From: Phenylobacterium sp. LH3H17
Lineage (GTDB): Bacteria > Pseudomonadota > Alphaproteobacteria > Caulobacterales > Caulobacteraceae
NCBI RefSeq assembly: GCF_024298925.1
Contig: NZ_CP101283.1
Span: 1,679,001 to 1,743,000 of the forward strand
Length of the DNA: 64,000 bases
Reading direction: 5' to 3'
Each line of letters starts with the position of its first letter. Positions within the stretch are counted from its first letter, which is position 1. Below the pieces are notes generated by a model that saw only the letters and a program-made list of their open reading frames with translations, was not told where the DNA came from and made no database searches. Made by a program: the position numbers and the translations under genes. Of the stretch, positions 36,843 through 46,714 are shown in pieces.

Positions 36843-38178
36843 GTGAGCCGCGCCATAGTCACCGATCGTGAACTCAATGCGCTGAAGCCAGACAGCGCCC
36901 GCTATGAGCGCGCCGTCGCGAAGGCGAGGGGGCTCTCCGTCCTCATCCACCCCAACGGCTGCAAGACGTTTGTGGTCCGTTACAGGTCGCCCGGCGGCGC
37001 TCGCCGGCGCCTCGCGCTGGGGGACTATCCCGCGGTGACCCTGGCCACCGCGCGTCTGCAGGCTGGGGCGTTGCGCCTTGAAGTCATGGGGGGAAAGGAT
37101 CCCGCCGGGGAACGCGTAGCAGCGCGCCTCGAAGCGCGGATGGGAGAGACCCTGGAGCAGCTGGCGGAAGGATATTGGAAAGCAGCGGTTATCGGAATCC
37201 ATGGGGGCCGCAAGCGTCCGCTGCGGCGCGAGACAGTCGACCGCCAGAAGAGCCTTTGGACGAGGCACTTAAAACCTGTCCTGGGCGGACGTCGATACAA
37301 GGAAATGCGCCGCGCCGACGTCCGGGAGTTCATGCAGGGCTTGGTGCTAAAGGGGAACCTCAGTCCAGCAACCGTCGCCAGCATCGGTGACGTAACTCCG
37401 CGCGCTCTTCGCCTACGCGCTGCATCAGGATCTCGTGGAGGCCAACCCGACGATCGGGCTCACCCGACCCATCGCGCCGCAATCGCGTTCACGGCTGTTC
37501 ACGGACGCCGCGCTCTCCCAGATGCTCGTGCTGTTGCATGACGCCTCCGGGGCTGGAGATGGCCGCAGTGATCCCTATGCCCGGATGGCACCGCACATGG
37601 CTCTTGGCCTCCGGTTCCTGATCCTGACTCTAACGCGCCGAACTGAGGCGGCCGGCGCGCGCCGATCCGAGATCGATCCTGCCGCTCGAACCTGGACGAT
37701 CCCTGGCGAGCGAACGAAGAACCGGCAGGCCCATGTAGTACCGCTTTCCCCGCAGGCAATCGAGGTGCTCGACGCGGCGCGCCGGTTGCCCGGGGCCGCT
37801 CTTGATGGCTACCTCTTCCCGTCGCCGACCAGGCCCGGAGCCCATCTGGAACCGCACGCGATAACCCGCGCCGTTAATCGCATGTGCGCCCGGCTGAGCC
37901 TCCCGCTGGGCTCCCCACACGATTTTCGCCGGACCGGCGCAACGACCTTGACCAGCGAACGCTACGGCTTTCGGCGATTTGTGGTCGGGAAGGTCCTGGG
38001 GCACACCGCCCACGACGGTGCGGCCGTCACGTCGGTTTATGACCGAAACGAGTACTTGGCCGATAAGCGTCAGGCGCTCGACGCCTGGGGCCGCCACGTC
38101 CAGGGGCTGACGCCGCAGGACCACGATGCTTCGCCGTCGCCGCAACGCAGGCACCTCCACCTAGTGACTGCTGCCTAG
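36843..38178 (+). pseudogene. Tyrosine-type integrase broken by a one-base insertion
   Basis: GTG 36843 follows AGGAGG by six bases. The frame encodes a P4-type integrase N-terminus (LIHPNGCKTFVVRYRSPGGARRRLALGDY) and the core-binding domain, then shifts. Removing one A of the AA at 37394-37395 gives IGDVLRALFAYALHQDLVEA and joins the catalytic domain in the other frame, up to 38178. The catalytic part has PHDFRRTGAT (H-x-x-R), VLGHT and Tyr in TSVYDRNEY. All main residues are intact, so the break is recent or a sequence error. Confidence 0.85.
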
Positions 38179-38573
38179 GGGCAATCGGAACGGGCGCGCG
38201 GATGGTGGTGCTGGCGACGGATTGAGGCTGCTTGAACCTTGGGATTTAGCGCCGGCTAGGCCCGGAGAAACTGCCGGAACGGCAGTGGATCGCCAAGGAA
38301 CCCGCATCAGCCGGCAGATTGTCTAATCGACCCTGAGACTCAGAGGGCTTTCGCATGCGGAGGACAGTGGCGAGCGATCGCTGATGGGAAATTCATCAAC
38401 CAATTGTGATGTTTAGGTGCGGCGCTTTTCAGGCGCATGCAGGGCGTCGCCGCTGGAACAGCCTGCACCATCTCGGGGCCGACACGGGCGCAGACTGAGG
38501 GTAGCGGAGCCTTTTCGTCACCGACTTTGAAGGTCGTAATGGGGGCCGCAACGAACCCGTCGAAGAGCCAACC
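38179..38573. other. Gap inside element remnant
   Basis: No gene with family features is visible in this 395-bp stretch. Overlapping short frames on both strands have no ribosome-binding site. It is probably decayed element DNA. Confidence 0.4.
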
Positions 38574-38846
38574 ATGGACCATCAGCGCGCTCCACTCCCT
38601 CAACGATTCCTCCGGACCCCGGAAGCCGGAAGGCTGCTGGGTCTTTCCGGACGGACTCTGGAGAAGCATCGGACCTACGGTACCGGTCCCGTCTATCGGA
38701 AGATCGGAGGACGTGTCGTCTACGCGATCTCGGATCTCCAGGCCTGGGCCGAACGCGGCAGACGCGCATCCACAAGCGAGCTGACCGGAGACTGCGTGTC
38801 CGCGGCCAAGCCTCGGGGTGTTGGCCGGAGTCTCAGGTCAGTCTGA
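38574..38846 (+). CDS. Helix-turn-helix (AlpA/HTH_17-like) protein
   Basis: The 90-residue product has FLRTPEAGRLLGLSGRTLEKHRTYGTGPVYRKIGGRVVYAISDLQAWA, a MerR-like HTH with a wing as in excisionase/AlpA regulators. Such proteins control excision or integrase genes in integrated elements. Start at ATG 38574 without a strong ribosome-binding site. It supports the reading of this stretch as an element remnant. Confidence 0.75.
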   Translation: MDHQRAPLPQRFLRTPEAGRLLGLSGRTLEKHRTYGTGPVYRKIGGRVVYAISDLQAWAERGRRASTSELTGDCVSAAKPRGVGRSLRSV

Positions 38847-39121
38847 GCAACTTCAGGGGTTTGTGCGGATCACCCCCATGCACGACGTCGCGAGACCGCG
38901 ACCCCGGTCACTCGCGGTCCTTCAATGGGCGCGAACATTCTCTGCGCGGCGGCAGGCCGCATGCCGCCGCCGCGCGCTTTCCTCCAGTTTTGGGTGCTTT
39001 GCGCACCGTATTTCCCGCGCTGGAGGTCCGGCGTGGCTCACGATTCCGCAATTGTAAGATGGCTCTGCCGCTTACTGGGTGCTTACTGGAGCGGGAATTG
39101 CCGGTTTAGAGGTTCGCTGGT
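38847..39121. other. Gap without supported gene
   Basis: Three overlapping frames exist here, but none shows a domain or start signal. Nothing else is seen before the inverted repeat at 39122. Confidence 0.4.
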
Positions 39122-39154
39122 GGTCCTCTAAGTGCTTGAAACACTTAGAGGACC
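39122..39154. repeat. Perfect 13-bp inverted repeat 3' of tRNA-Thr
   Basis: GGTCCTCTAAGTG (39122-39134) and CACTTAGAGGACC (39142-39154) are exact reverse complements around a 7-base loop. It begins one base after the tRNA-Thr CCA end on the minus strand. It may end tRNA transcription, although no T-run follows; it could also mark an element end. Confidence 0.7.
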
Positions 39155-39155
39155 A

Positions 39156-39230
<75 letters not shown>

Positions 39231-39336
39231 GAAAAGGCGAGGGCGGGGCTATAGCCAAAGCCTGGGCCCGCGTGAAGCCCAAAAGCGCCGAAAGGCGTCT
39301 TGACGTGGTCGCCGTCTCGCCGCACCCCGGGCGGGC

Positions 39337-39477
39337 ATGGAAAAATCGGAAAAAACAGCCGCCGAGGAGCGTGAGGCCAAACTCGCCGCGGCGCTGCGCG
39401 CCAACCTTAGGCGCCGCAAGAGCGCCGGGCGAGTCGCGCCGCCCGCCAGGCCCCCGGATCCCGAGACCCCCTCGTGA
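39337..39477 (+). CDS. Small conserved-type protein upstream of murA
   Basis: The frame encodes 46 residues: MEKSEKTAAEEREAKLAAAL, then RANLRRRKSAGR and a Pro-rich end. The charged helix followed by an Arg/Lys cluster and Pro tail is the pattern of small alphaproteobacterial proteins near murA. No function is known. A weak G-rich stretch precedes the ATG. Confidence 0.6.
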   Translation: MEKSEKTAAEEREAKLAAALRANLRRRKSAGRVAPPARPPDPETPS

Positions 39478-39570
39478 CCGGGGCCGACTTTGCGCCGGTC
39501 GCCGCGCAGGCTAGATAGCGGAAAAGGGCCATGGCGCGCGCGGCGCGCCGGCCACCTTCGAGGGACGAAT

Positions 39571-40860
39571 TTGGATCGCATCGCCATCATCGGCGGCGCG
39601 CGGCTGGAGGGCGTAATCCCCATCAGCGGCGCCAAGAACTCCGCCATCAAGCTGATGGCCGCCAGCCTGCTCACCGACGAACCGCTGCGGCTCACCAACA
39701 TGCCGCGCCTCGCTGACACCCGGTTCCTGGGGCGTCTGCTCCAGCGGCTTGGGACTGAAGTCGAGGAGCGCGAGGGCGAAAACGGGGCCGAGACGCTGCT
39801 GCACACCCGCGAGATCGTCAGCGGCATCGCGCCCTACGATCTCGTCCGCCAGATGCGAGCTTCGTTCAACGTGCTGGGCCCCCTGATCGCGCGCACGGGA
39901 CAGGCCAAGGTGTCGCTGCCCGGTGGTTGCACGATCGGCGCACGGCCCGTGGACCTTCACCTGGAGGCTCTGCGAACCCTGGGCGCGACCATCGATCTGC
40001 ATGAGGGCTACGTCTACGCCCAGGCGCCGCGCGGGCTGATTGGAGCGGAGATCGTCTTTCCCTTCGTCTCGGTCGGCGCCACGGAGCACGCCATGCTGGC
40101 CGCGGTGCTGGCGCACGGCGAGACGGTGCTGACGAACGCCGCGTGCGAGCCGGAACTCGCTGACCTCGCCGACTGCCTCAACAAGATGGGGGCAAAGGTC
40201 ACCGGGGCGGGGACCCCGACAATCCGCATCGAGGGCGTCGCGCGCCTCGGCGGGGCGACCCACGCGGTGATCCCCGACCGTATCGAGACCGGCACCTTCG
40301 CCCTGGCCGCGGCTATGGCCGGGGGTGAGGTCCGTCTGACCCGCACGCGCAGCGACTTTATCGACACCCTTCTGGACAAGATGGAAGAGGCCGGGGTCGG
40401 CGTAACCCGCCACGAGGACGGCGTGACCATCAGGCGCAACGGCGGTCGGCTGCAGGCTGTGGAGATCGAAACCGATCCCTATCCCGGTTTCGCCACCGAC
40501 CTGCAGGCCCAGTTCATGGCGCTCATGACCCTCGCCGACGGCGAGAGCGTCATCCGGGAGACCATCTTCGAGAACAGGTTCATGCATGCGCCCGAGCTTG
40601 CGCGGCTGGGCGCCGACATCTCCGTGTCCGGCGGGGAGGCCCGGGTTCGCGGCGTCGAGGCTCTCGAGGGCGCGCCGGTGATGGCCACGGACCTGCGCGC
40701 GTCGGTCAGCCTGGTGATCGCCGCCCTGGCGGCCCGCGGCGAGACCTTGGTCAACCGTGTCTACCATCTGGACCGCGGCTTCGAGCGCCTGGAAGAGAAG
40801 CTTGGCGCCTGTGGCGCTCAGATCCGTCGCGTCGCCGGCGACAGCGAGTCGGAGGACTGA
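39571..40860 (+). CDS. murA: UDP-N-acetylglucosamine 1-carboxyvinyltransferase MurA
   Basis: The 429-residue enzyme adds enolpyruvate from PEP to UDP-GlcNAc, the first committed step of peptidoglycan synthesis in the cytosol. It starts [22 protein letters not shown], has the catalytic Cys in GGCTIGARP and the [14 protein letters not shown] motif. I chose TTG 39571 with GAGGGA six bases upstream, as the open frame beyond it encodes Arg-rich nonsense. The Cys makes it fosfomycin-sensitive in principle. DUF2948 gene follows after two bases. Confidence 0.96.
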   Translation: MDRIAIIGGARLEGVIPISGAKNSAIKLMAASLLTDEPLRLTNMPRLADTRFLGRLLQRLGTEVEEREGENGAETLLHTREIVSGIAPYDLVRQMRASFNVLGPLIARTGQAKVSLPGGCTIGARPVDLHLEALRTLGATIDLHEGYVYAQAPRGLIGAEIVFPFVSVGATEHAMLAAVLAHGETVLTNAACEPELADLADCLNKMGAKVTGAGTPTIRIEGVARLGGATHAVIPDRIETGTFALAAAMAGGEVRLTRTRSDFIDTLLDKMEEAGVGVTRHEDGVTIRRNGGRLQAVEIETDPYPGFATDLQAQFMALMTLADGESVIRETIFENRFMHAPELARLGADISVSGGEARVRGVEALEGAPVMATDLRASVSLVIAALAARGETLVNRVYHLDRGFERLEEKLGACGAQIRRVAGDSESED

Positions 40861-40862
40861 CG

Positions 40863-41294
40863 ATGACCACCTCTGAAGTCCCGCGCCTACGGCTGCTCGC
40901 GCAAGACGCCGACGACCTGAGGGTGATCGCCGCGGCCCTGCAGGACGCCGTCGGCAAGATCGGCGACATTGCCTATGAGCCGAACGCACGGCGGCTGACG
41001 CTGGGGTTCAATCGCTATCGCTGGGAAGGGCCGGGCGGGGAACGCGTGCGAAGCGGTCTGCAGATCGGCTCGGTGCTCAAGGTCCAGACGCGGAACCTGC
41101 GGCGGACCGCCAAATCTGCGGTGGTGGAACTCCTCACCGTTTCGTTCGAGCCCGGCGAGGCGCCCGGCGGGATCCTGACCTTGACCTTCGCGGGCGACGG
41201 GGACCTTCGCGCCACGGTCGAGTGCGTCGATGCCGTCCTGGCCGATGTCTCCGCGCCCTGGCCGACGCCCCGCACCCCGACGCATGAGGCCTGA
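40863..41294 (+). CDS. DUF2948 family protein
   Basis: The 143-residue product has the DUF2948 pattern: LRLLAQDADDLRVIAAALQDA, IGDIAYEPNARRLTLGFNRYRWE and ILTLTFAGDGDLRATVECVDA. The function is unknown; it is found between murA and hisD across alphaproteobacteria. Two bases separate it from murA, so the genes are likely co-transcribed. Confidence 0.88.
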   Translation: MTTSEVPRLRLLAQDADDLRVIAAALQDAVGKIGDIAYEPNARRLTLGFNRYRWEGPGGERVRSGLQIGSVLKVQTRNLRRTAKSAVVELLTVSFEPGEAPGGILTLTFAGDGDLRATVECVDAVLADVSAPWPTPRTPTHEA

Positions 41295-41338
41295 CAGGCC
41301 ATAGCCTTGCAGCGACAGTGCCGCTAAGAGAGCGCGCC

Positions 41339-42622
41339 ATGCGTCGTTTCAATTTCTCAGATCCCGGCTTCGAGGCCGCCTTCGCCGCCTTCGTCGAAGA
41401 GCGCCGCGAGACGCCCGAGGACGTGGATGTCGCCGTTCGGGACGTGCTGACGGCCGTGCGCGCCGAGGGCCTGGCCGCTGTCCTGCGCTACGGGAAGCTG
41501 TTTGACCGCGCCGAAGTCGATGAGACCAACATCCGCGTCACGATCGAGGAGATCGAAGCCGGCGCCGCCCAATGTGCGCAGGAGGTGCGCGAGGCCATCG
41601 CCTTCGCCGCCGGCCGGATCCGAAGCTATCACGAGCGCCAGCGCCCGGCGGACGCCTGGTTCACGGACGAGGCCGGTGTGCAGCTCGGCTGGCGCTGGAC
41701 GCCCATCGAGGCGGTGGGAATCTATGTCCCTGGCGGCCGCGCGGCCTATCCGTCCACCGTGCTGATGAACGCGGTCCCGGCCTCGGTCGCCGGCGTCGAC
41801 CGCATCGCGATGGTCACGCCGCCCGGCCGCCTGCAACCCGCCGTGCTGGCGGCGGCCAAGGAGGCCGGCGTCACTGAGATCTGGCGCGTCGGCGGGGCCC
41901 AGGCGGTGGCGGCCCTCGCCTATGGCGCTGGGCCGATCCGTCCGGTGGACAAGATCGTCGGCCCGGGCAACGCCTACGTCACCGCGGCCAAGCGCCGAGT
42001 CTACGGCACGGTGGGCATTGATGCGCTGGCCGGTCCGTCAGAGATCGTCGTCGTGGCCGACGGCGCGAACAATCCCGAATGGATCGCGGCGGATCTGCTC
42101 TCCCAGGCCGAGCATGATCCGGCCGCCCAGGCGATCCTGATCAGCGACGACGAAGCCTTCGCCGACAAGGTCGCCGCCGCCGTCGAACGGCAGCTCACCA
42201 GCCTGGCGACCGGCGCGGACGCCGCGGCCTCCTGGCGCGACCACGGGGCGGTGGTGATCGCTCCGCTGGACGAGGCGCCGCGGCTGGTCGACCTCATCGC
42301 CCCCGAACACGTCGAGTTCGCTATGGATGAGCCCGAGCGCCTGGCCGACCGGGTTCGCCACGCCGGCGCGATATTCCTGGGCCGCCACGCGCCCGAGGCC
42401 ATCGGCGACTATGTGGCCGGCTCCAACCACGTGCTGCCGACCAGCCGCGCGGCGCGATTCTCATCGGGCTTGTCGCTCTACGATTTCATCAAGCGCACCT
42501 CGATCGTGAAGTGCGACGAGGCGGCCTTCGCCGCCCTGGGTCCCGCGACCGTGGCCCTGGCCGACGCCGAGGGCCTGCCAGCCCACGCCCGCTCGGCGGC
42601 GATTCGCCTGGGGCGTGGCTGA
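41339..42622 (+). CDS. hisD: Histidinol dehydrogenase HisD
   Basis: The 427-residue Zn enzyme oxidises L-histidinol to L-histidine with two NAD. Motifs: VPGGRAAYPSTVLMNAVPA, GGAQAVAALAYG, GPGNAYVTAAKR, LAGPSEIVVVADG, QAEHDPAAQ (Zn-binding His) and APEHVEF. ATG 41339 fits the family start (RRFNFSDPGF); the frame is open for seven codons more. No other his genes are nearby, typical for this block. Confidence 0.96.
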   Translation: MRRFNFSDPGFEAAFAAFVEERRETPEDVDVAVRDVLTAVRAEGLAAVLRYGKLFDRAEVDETNIRVTIEEIEAGAAQCAQEVREAIAFAAGRIRSYHERQRPADAWFTDEAGVQLGWRWTPIEAVGIYVPGGRAAYPSTVLMNAVPASVAGVDRIAMVTPPGRLQPAVLAAAKEAGVTEIWRVGGAQAVAALAYGAGPIRPVDKIVGPGNAYVTAAKRRVYGTVGIDALAGPSEIVVVADGANNPEWIAADLLSQAEHDPAAQAILISDDEAFADKVAAAVERQLTSLATGADAAASWRDHGAVVIAPLDEAPRLVDLIAPEHVEFAMDEPERLADRVRHAGAIFLGRHAPEAIGDYVAGSNHVLPTSRAARFSSGLSLYDFIKRTSIVKCDEAAFAALGPATVALADAEGLPAHARSAAIRLGRG

Positions 42623-42746
42623 GCCGGGAAGCTGAACGGTTCCTGTCAACGGCGTCGCAGAGGCCGTTCAGGAAGGCTCGTCTAGTGTGTCTTTCATCGG
42701 GGCAGGTCCTCGAAAGAGACAGATCGAACTGGACGGAGACCAAGCC

Positions 42747-43400
42747 ATGCTTAATTCCACCACCTCGAAACTGATGCGCGGCGTGACCGTGGCCGGCCTC
42801 GCCGGCGTCCTGGCGGCCGGCGCGTTCTCGAGCGCCAACGCCCAGCAATATCGCGCGCCGACCGGCGGCGGCGTCGGCTCCATCGTCAGTTGCGACGCCC
42901 CCGGCGGCAAACAGGCCGGCGGTGCGGTGATCGGCGCCCTCCTGGGTGCGGTGGCCGGCTCGAACCTGGCCAAGAACGACCGCGGCACGGGGACGGCGAT
43001 CGGCGCCGTGGCCGGGGCTGCGACCGGCTCCTATGTGGGCTGCAAGATGCAGCGCGACCGCCAGGCCCAGACCGCCTACGGCCCTTCCAATGGCCACGCC
43101 TACGCCCAGCCGGCGACCTATGTTCAGAACGGCTATCGGCTGAACGGCAATCTGGCTCCGGCCAAACTCGTCCGCGACGGGGGCGGCTTCGTCGCCACCT
43201 CAACCCTGAACCTGCGGGCGGCTCCGACCACCTCGTCGGCTCGGGTCGGCAGCTTGCGGGCCGGTGAAAGCTTCCAGGCCATGGCGCGGGTGCGCGGCAG
43301 CGAATGGATCCTGGTGGGTCGCGGTGGCGTCGGGGTGGGTTATGTCCACGGCGCCTATGTCCAGCCCGCCGGCTACCAGCAGGCGAGCTACGGCTACTAG
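42747..43400 (+). CDS. Exported glycine-zipper and SH3-like domain protein
   Basis: From ATG 42747 (GGAG eight bases ahead) the 217-residue product has a signal peptide ending SSANAQ, a Cys in VSCDAP, a glycine-zipper segment (about 58-92: [36 protein letters not shown]) and a bacterial SH3 domain ([19 protein letters not shown]). The zipper may insert in the outer membrane; SH3 may bind peptidoglycan. A strong terminator follows. Confidence 0.85.
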   Translation: MLNSTTSKLMRGVTVAGLAGVLAAGAFSSANAQQYRAPTGGGVGSIVSCDAPGGKQAGGAVIGALLGAVAGSNLAKNDRGTGTAIGAVAGAATGSYVGCKMQRDRQAQTAYGPSNGHAYAQPATYVQNGYRLNGNLAPAKLVRDGGGFVATSTLNLRAAPTTSSARVGSLRAGESFQAMARVRGSEWILVGRGGVGVGYVHGAYVQPAGYQQASYGY

Positions 43401-43429
43401 GCTTTCACGACACGGTTTCGGCTACCATC

Positions 43430-43463
43430 AGCCCCCGGCGCATACGCGCCGGGGGCTTTTTTC
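43430..43463 (+). terminator. Rho-independent terminator
   Basis: AGCCCCCGGCGC (43430-43441) pairs fully with GCGCCGGGGGCT (43446-43457) around a 4-base loop, followed by a run of six T. It ends the SH3-protein transcript. Confidence 0.92.
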
Positions 43464-43555
43464 TTGGTCCGAAGACCGAAGTTCGCACGGAGCAGGATGA
43501 CGTTAGGGGTTGGTTTGCAATAAACGTCGACGCAAGCCTTCCCCAAACCGAGCCC

Positions 43556-44035
43556 ATGGCCGCCGACGATCGCAACATTCAGCGCCTGCAGTCCGTAGAG
43601 ATCGACGAGGAATCCCTCGCCGCCGTCTCGCGTGACCAGGAGCAGGAACGCCAGATCGCGATCTTCGACCTGCTGGAGGAGAACTACTTCCATCCCGAGG
43701 GCGCCGAGGGAGGGCCCTATGACCTGCGCATGGGCCTGGTCGAAAACCGCCTGGTCCTCGACGTGACGGGGCCTGGCTACGAAAAGCGCCACATCCTGTC
43801 GCTTTCGCCGTTCCGTAGTCTGATCAAGGACTACTTTATGATCTGCGAGAGCTACTATCAGGCGATCCGCAATTCGACGCCGCAGCAGATCGAGGCCTTG
43901 GACATGGGGCGGCGCGGGTTGCACAACGAGGCGTCCGAACTCTTGCGCACCCGCCTGCTGGGCAAGATCGAGACCGACCTGGACACCGCCCGGCGGCTCT
44001 TCACCCTGATCTGCGCCCTGCACTGGCGGGGCTAG
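43556..44035 (+). CDS. UPF0262 family protein
   Basis: From ATG 43556 the 159-residue product matches UPF0262 in length and sequence: [49 protein letters not shown] and the end [10 protein letters not shown]. Function unknown. It is restricted to alphaproteobacteria and placed near hisD and infA. Five bases separate it from the phosphatase gene. Confidence 0.93.
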   Translation: MAADDRNIQRLQSVEIDEESLAAVSRDQEQERQIAIFDLLEENYFHPEGAEGGPYDLRMGLVENRLVLDVTGPGYEKRHILSLSPFRSLIKDYFMICESYYQAIRNSTPQQIEALDMGRRGLHNEASELLRTRLLGKIETDLDTARRLFTLICALHWRG

Positions 44036-44040
44036 GGCGC

Positions 44041-44502
44041 ATGGTCGATGACGCCGTGCGCGCGCCTCTGCCCGGGGCCGTGCTGTTCGCCTGCAATTTC
44101 AACCGCGTCCGTTCGCCGATGGCCGAGGCGCTGCTGAAGCGCGCGCTGGGCGACCGGATCTATGTGGACAGTTGCGGCCTGCGTCGCGACACGACAGACG
44201 CCGGCGAGAGCGTGGATCCCTTCGTCGCCGCGGTGATGGCCGAGATCTCCTGCGACGTGGCGGCGCATAGTCCCAAGACCTTCGACGATCTTGAAGACGA
44301 TAGCTTTGACCTGGTCGTCTCGCTCACACCCGAAGCCCAGCACCGGGCCGTCGAACTGACCCGTGGACGGGCGGCCGAGATCGAATACTGGCCAACCTTC
44401 GATCCAACCCTGACGGACGGTTCGCGAGAGGCCCGCATGGCCGCCTACCGCGAGGTTCGCGACGCACTCGCGCTCCGGATCGCTGAGCGATTCGGTCGCT
44501 AA
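44041..44502 (+). CDS. Low-molecular-weight protein tyrosine phosphatase-like protein
   Basis: The 153-residue product has a C-x5-R-S loop (CNFNRVRSP, about 18-26) and the general acid Asp in TFDPTL, as in LMW phosphatases and ArsC-like forms. An unusual Asn-rich loop fits the alphaproteobacterial group next to UPF0262. Target unknown. It is probably co-transcribed with the UPF0262 gene. Confidence 0.88.
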   Translation: MVDDAVRAPLPGAVLFACNFNRVRSPMAEALLKRALGDRIYVDSCGLRRDTTDAGESVDPFVAAVMAEISCDVAAHSPKTFDDLEDDSFDLVVSLTPEAQHRAVELTRGRAAEIEYWPTFDPTLTDGSREARMAAYREVRDALALRIAERFGR

Positions 44503-44538
44503 GAAACCCTCCGAACTGGCGCTAGCCATCGATCCGAC

Positions 44539-44566
44539 GAGCGCGTAAAGCGCTCTGCGATATAAT
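44539..44566 (+). promoter_or_regulatory. Probable infA promoter region
   Basis: A perfect -10 TATAAT lies at 44561-44566, 71 bp before the infA ATG. A GAGCGC/GCGCTC inverted repeat (44539-44555) covers the -35 place, where no good hexamer is seen. Confidence 0.4.
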
Positions 44567-44636
44567 TGGCGCTACGGCTCGCCCGACTCATCGTGCGAAC
44601 CGCTCGTCTTGGTCGTCGGTCAGTTTGGGAGCCTGC

Positions 44637-44855
44637 ATGGCGAAGGAAGAACTTTTGGAGTTTCCGGGCACGGTGAGTGAGGTCCTCCCCAACGCCACGT
44701 TCCGAGTCAAACTTGAGAACGACCACGAGATTATCGCCCACACCGCCGGCAAGATGCGTAAGAACCGCATCCGGGTCTCGGCCGGCGACAAGGTCCTGAT
44801 TGAAATGACGCCATACGATCTCACCAAAGGCCGCATAACGTTCCGCGTCCGCTAA
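44637..44855 (+). CDS. infA: Translation initiation factor IF-1
   Basis: The 72-residue product has the exact usual length of IF-1 and its S1-like OB fold: [58 protein letters not shown]. It binds the 30S A site during initiation. ATG 44637 gives the canonical MAKEEL start. Confidence 0.98.
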   Translation: MAKEELLEFPGTVSEVLPNATFRVKLENDHEIIAHTAGKMRKNRIRVSAGDKVLIEMTPYDLTKGRITFRVR

Positions 44856-44872
44856 GACGGCGATTGCAGCAC

Positions 44873-45454
44873 ATGATTTCGCATCGCCTGGTGCTCGCCT
44901 CCGCAAGTCCCAGGCGGCTTGATCTCCTGCGTCAGATCGGCCTGACGCCCGACGCGGTGGACGCCGCCGAGATCGACGAGACCCCCCTCAAGTCCGAGAC
45001 GCCGCGGCAGACTGCGCTGCGCCTGGCCTGCGCCAAGGCCGCGGCCGTGGCGGCCAAGCAGCCCGACGCTTTCGTGCTGGCGGCCGACACTGTGGTGGCG
45101 GTGGGCAGCCGAATCCTGCCCAAGGTCGAGACGCAGGCCGAGGGCCGCAAGTGCCTGGAGCTGCTGTCGGGCCGCGCGCACCGCGTCCTGACCGGCGTCG
45201 CGGTCCAGGCCCCGGGTGGGCGAATGGCCAGCCGTCTCGTGGAGAGCCGCCTGCATTTCAAGCGCCTGCTGCCCGCCGAGATCGAGGCCTATCTCCAGGG
45301 TGGAGAGGGGGTCGGCAAGGCCGGCGGCTACGCCATCCAGGGCCGGGCGGGCGCCTTCGTCATGGCGATCCAGGGCTCCTATCCCGCCGTGGTCGGCCTG
45401 CCGCTCTATGAGACCATGAACCTGCTGAGCGGCCTCGGGTTCTCCAGGCCATGA
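44873..45454 (+). CDS. maf: Maf-like nucleoside triphosphate pyrophosphatase
   Basis: The 193-residue protein has the Maf signature LVLASASPRRLDLLRQIGL, FVLAADTVVAVG and the AGGYAIQGRAGAFV motif. Maf proteins hydrolyse non-canonical dTTP/UTP-type nucleotides and affect division. I prefer ATG 44873; a TTG at 44864 is possible. The stop overlaps the RNase gene as ATGA. Confidence 0.93.
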   Translation: MISHRLVLASASPRRLDLLRQIGLTPDAVDAAEIDETPLKSETPRQTALRLACAKAAAVAAKQPDAFVLAADTVVAVGSRILPKVETQAEGRKCLELLSGRAHRVLTGVAVQAPGGRMASRLVESRLHFKRLLPAEIEAYLQGGEGVGKAGGYAIQGRAGAFVMAIQGSYPAVVGLPLYETMNLLSGLGFSRP

Positions 45455-46488
45455 GCGAGCGGCGTCTCTATCTGGATCGCGGCGTCGGCGAGACCCGAGG
45501 CGTGGTGACGCTCGACGGGCGGCCCGAGCGGCTGCTGATCGCCCGCGACGGTGAGTCGGCGACCGCCAGGCTCGGGGCGCGTCTGGTCGGCCGCATCCGC
45601 AAGGTGGAGCCAGCCTTCGCCTCTGCCTTCGTCGATCTGGGTGGGGTCGAGGCCCTTTTGTCCTACAGGCCCGAAGCCCGGCCCGTCGAAGGCCAATCCC
45701 TGGAAGTCGAGATCCGCACCGAGGCGCGGGCTGGAAAGCTCGCCACCGTGCGCGCCATCGGGCCGGCCGAGGGCCCGCCGCGCCTGCTCACCGCCGCGCC
45801 GGGCATCGCCGAGCAACTCGCCGGCTTCGCGCGCAATGTGCAGCTGATCGAGGGCCGCGAAGCGCGCCGCGCGGCCGACGAGGCCGAGGCCGACGCCCTG
45901 GAGATTGTCCATCCGCTGCCCGGCGGCGGGACCCTGGCCATCGAACCCACCCGCGCCCTGGTCGCCATTGACGTGGATATCGGCGAGCGCAAGGGCCAGG
46001 ACGCCAAGCGCGTCACCCGCCAGGCCAATCTCACCGCCCTGGCGGTCGCCGGTCGGCTGTTGCGCCTGAAGAGCCTCGGCGGCATCGTGGTCATCGACCT
46101 CGTTGGCCGTGGCCACGATGGAAACGCCCTGATGACCGCCGCCCGCGCCGCCTTCGCCCCCGACAATCCTGGCGTCGCCATCGGCCCGGTGGGCCGCTTC
46201 GGCACCATGGAGCTGACCGTGCCGCGCAGGGCGCCGCCGGTGGCCGAGCTGCTGTGTGACGCCAAGGGCCGGCTCACCGACCTGACCCTGGCCCTGCGCC
46301 TGATCCGCGCCATCGAGACCGAGGGCGCGGCCCAGCCGGGAGCCCGGCTGACCGCCGTCTGCGCCCCGGAGATCGCCACCGCCGCCCAGCCGTTCGCGGC
46401 GGGGCTGGCCGGCAGGATCGGCGCGCGCTTCGAAATTCGCTCCGATCCAGCCGCTCCGCGCGAGCGCTTCGATGTGAGCGGCCGATGA
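45451..46488 (+). CDS. Short ribonuclease E/G family protein
   Basis: The 345-residue product has the RNase E/G core: N-terminal strand RLYLDRGVGETRG, an S1-like part (LVGRIRKVEPAFASAFVDLG) and the catalytic acidic segments AIDVDIGERKG and GGIVVIDLVGRG. It is shorter than E. coli RNase G (about 490) and lacks the Zn-link and small domain. The short form is usual at the maf-yacG locus of alphaproteobacteria. It may mature rRNA or decay mRNA. Confidence 0.88.
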   Translation: MSERRLYLDRGVGETRGVVTLDGRPERLLIARDGESATARLGARLVGRIRKVEPAFASAFVDLGGVEALLSYRPEARPVEGQSLEVEIRTEARAGKLATVRAIGPAEGPPRLLTAAPGIAEQLAGFARNVQLIEGREARRAADEAEADALEIVHPLPGGGTLAIEPTRALVAIDVDIGERKGQDAKRVTRQANLTALAVAGRLLRLKSLGGIVVIDLVGRGHDGNALMTAARAAFAPDNPGVAIGPVGRFGTMELTVPRRAPPVAELLCDAKGRLTDLTLALRLIRAIETEGAAQPGARLTAVCAPEIATAAQPFAAGLAGRIGARFEIRSDPAAPRERFDVSGR

Positions 46489-46649
46489 GCGCCTGTCCCG
46501 TCTGCGGCAAGCCGGTCCAGCCGGAGTACCGCCCGTTCTGCTCGAAACGCTGCGCCGACGTGGACCTGCATCGCTGGCTGAAGGGCAGCTACGCCATCCC
46601 CGTCAGCGACGAGGACGAACACCCGGCCGACGGAGACGCGGAAGACTAG
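46485..46649 (+). CDS. yacG: DNA gyrase inhibitor/zinc protein YacG
   Basis: This 54-residue protein has the four Zn-binding Cys of the family in CPVCGK and FCSKRCADVDL, then HRWLKGSYAIP and an acidic tail. YacG binds GyrB and inhibits gyrase in E. coli. The ATG overlaps the RNase stop (ATGA). Confidence 0.93.
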   Translation: MSACPVCGKPVQPEYRPFCSKRCADVDLHRWLKGSYAIPVSDEDEHPADGDAED

Positions 46650-46714
46650 CGACCTCGCTGGACAGCCGCGAAAGCCTCTTCTATAGACGCGGCTCCCGCG
46701 TTGGCGGGACCTAG

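Noticed and set aside
39511..40989. 492-codon minus frame over murA
   Set aside because: It is a shadow of murA, whose motifs are complete on the plus strand.
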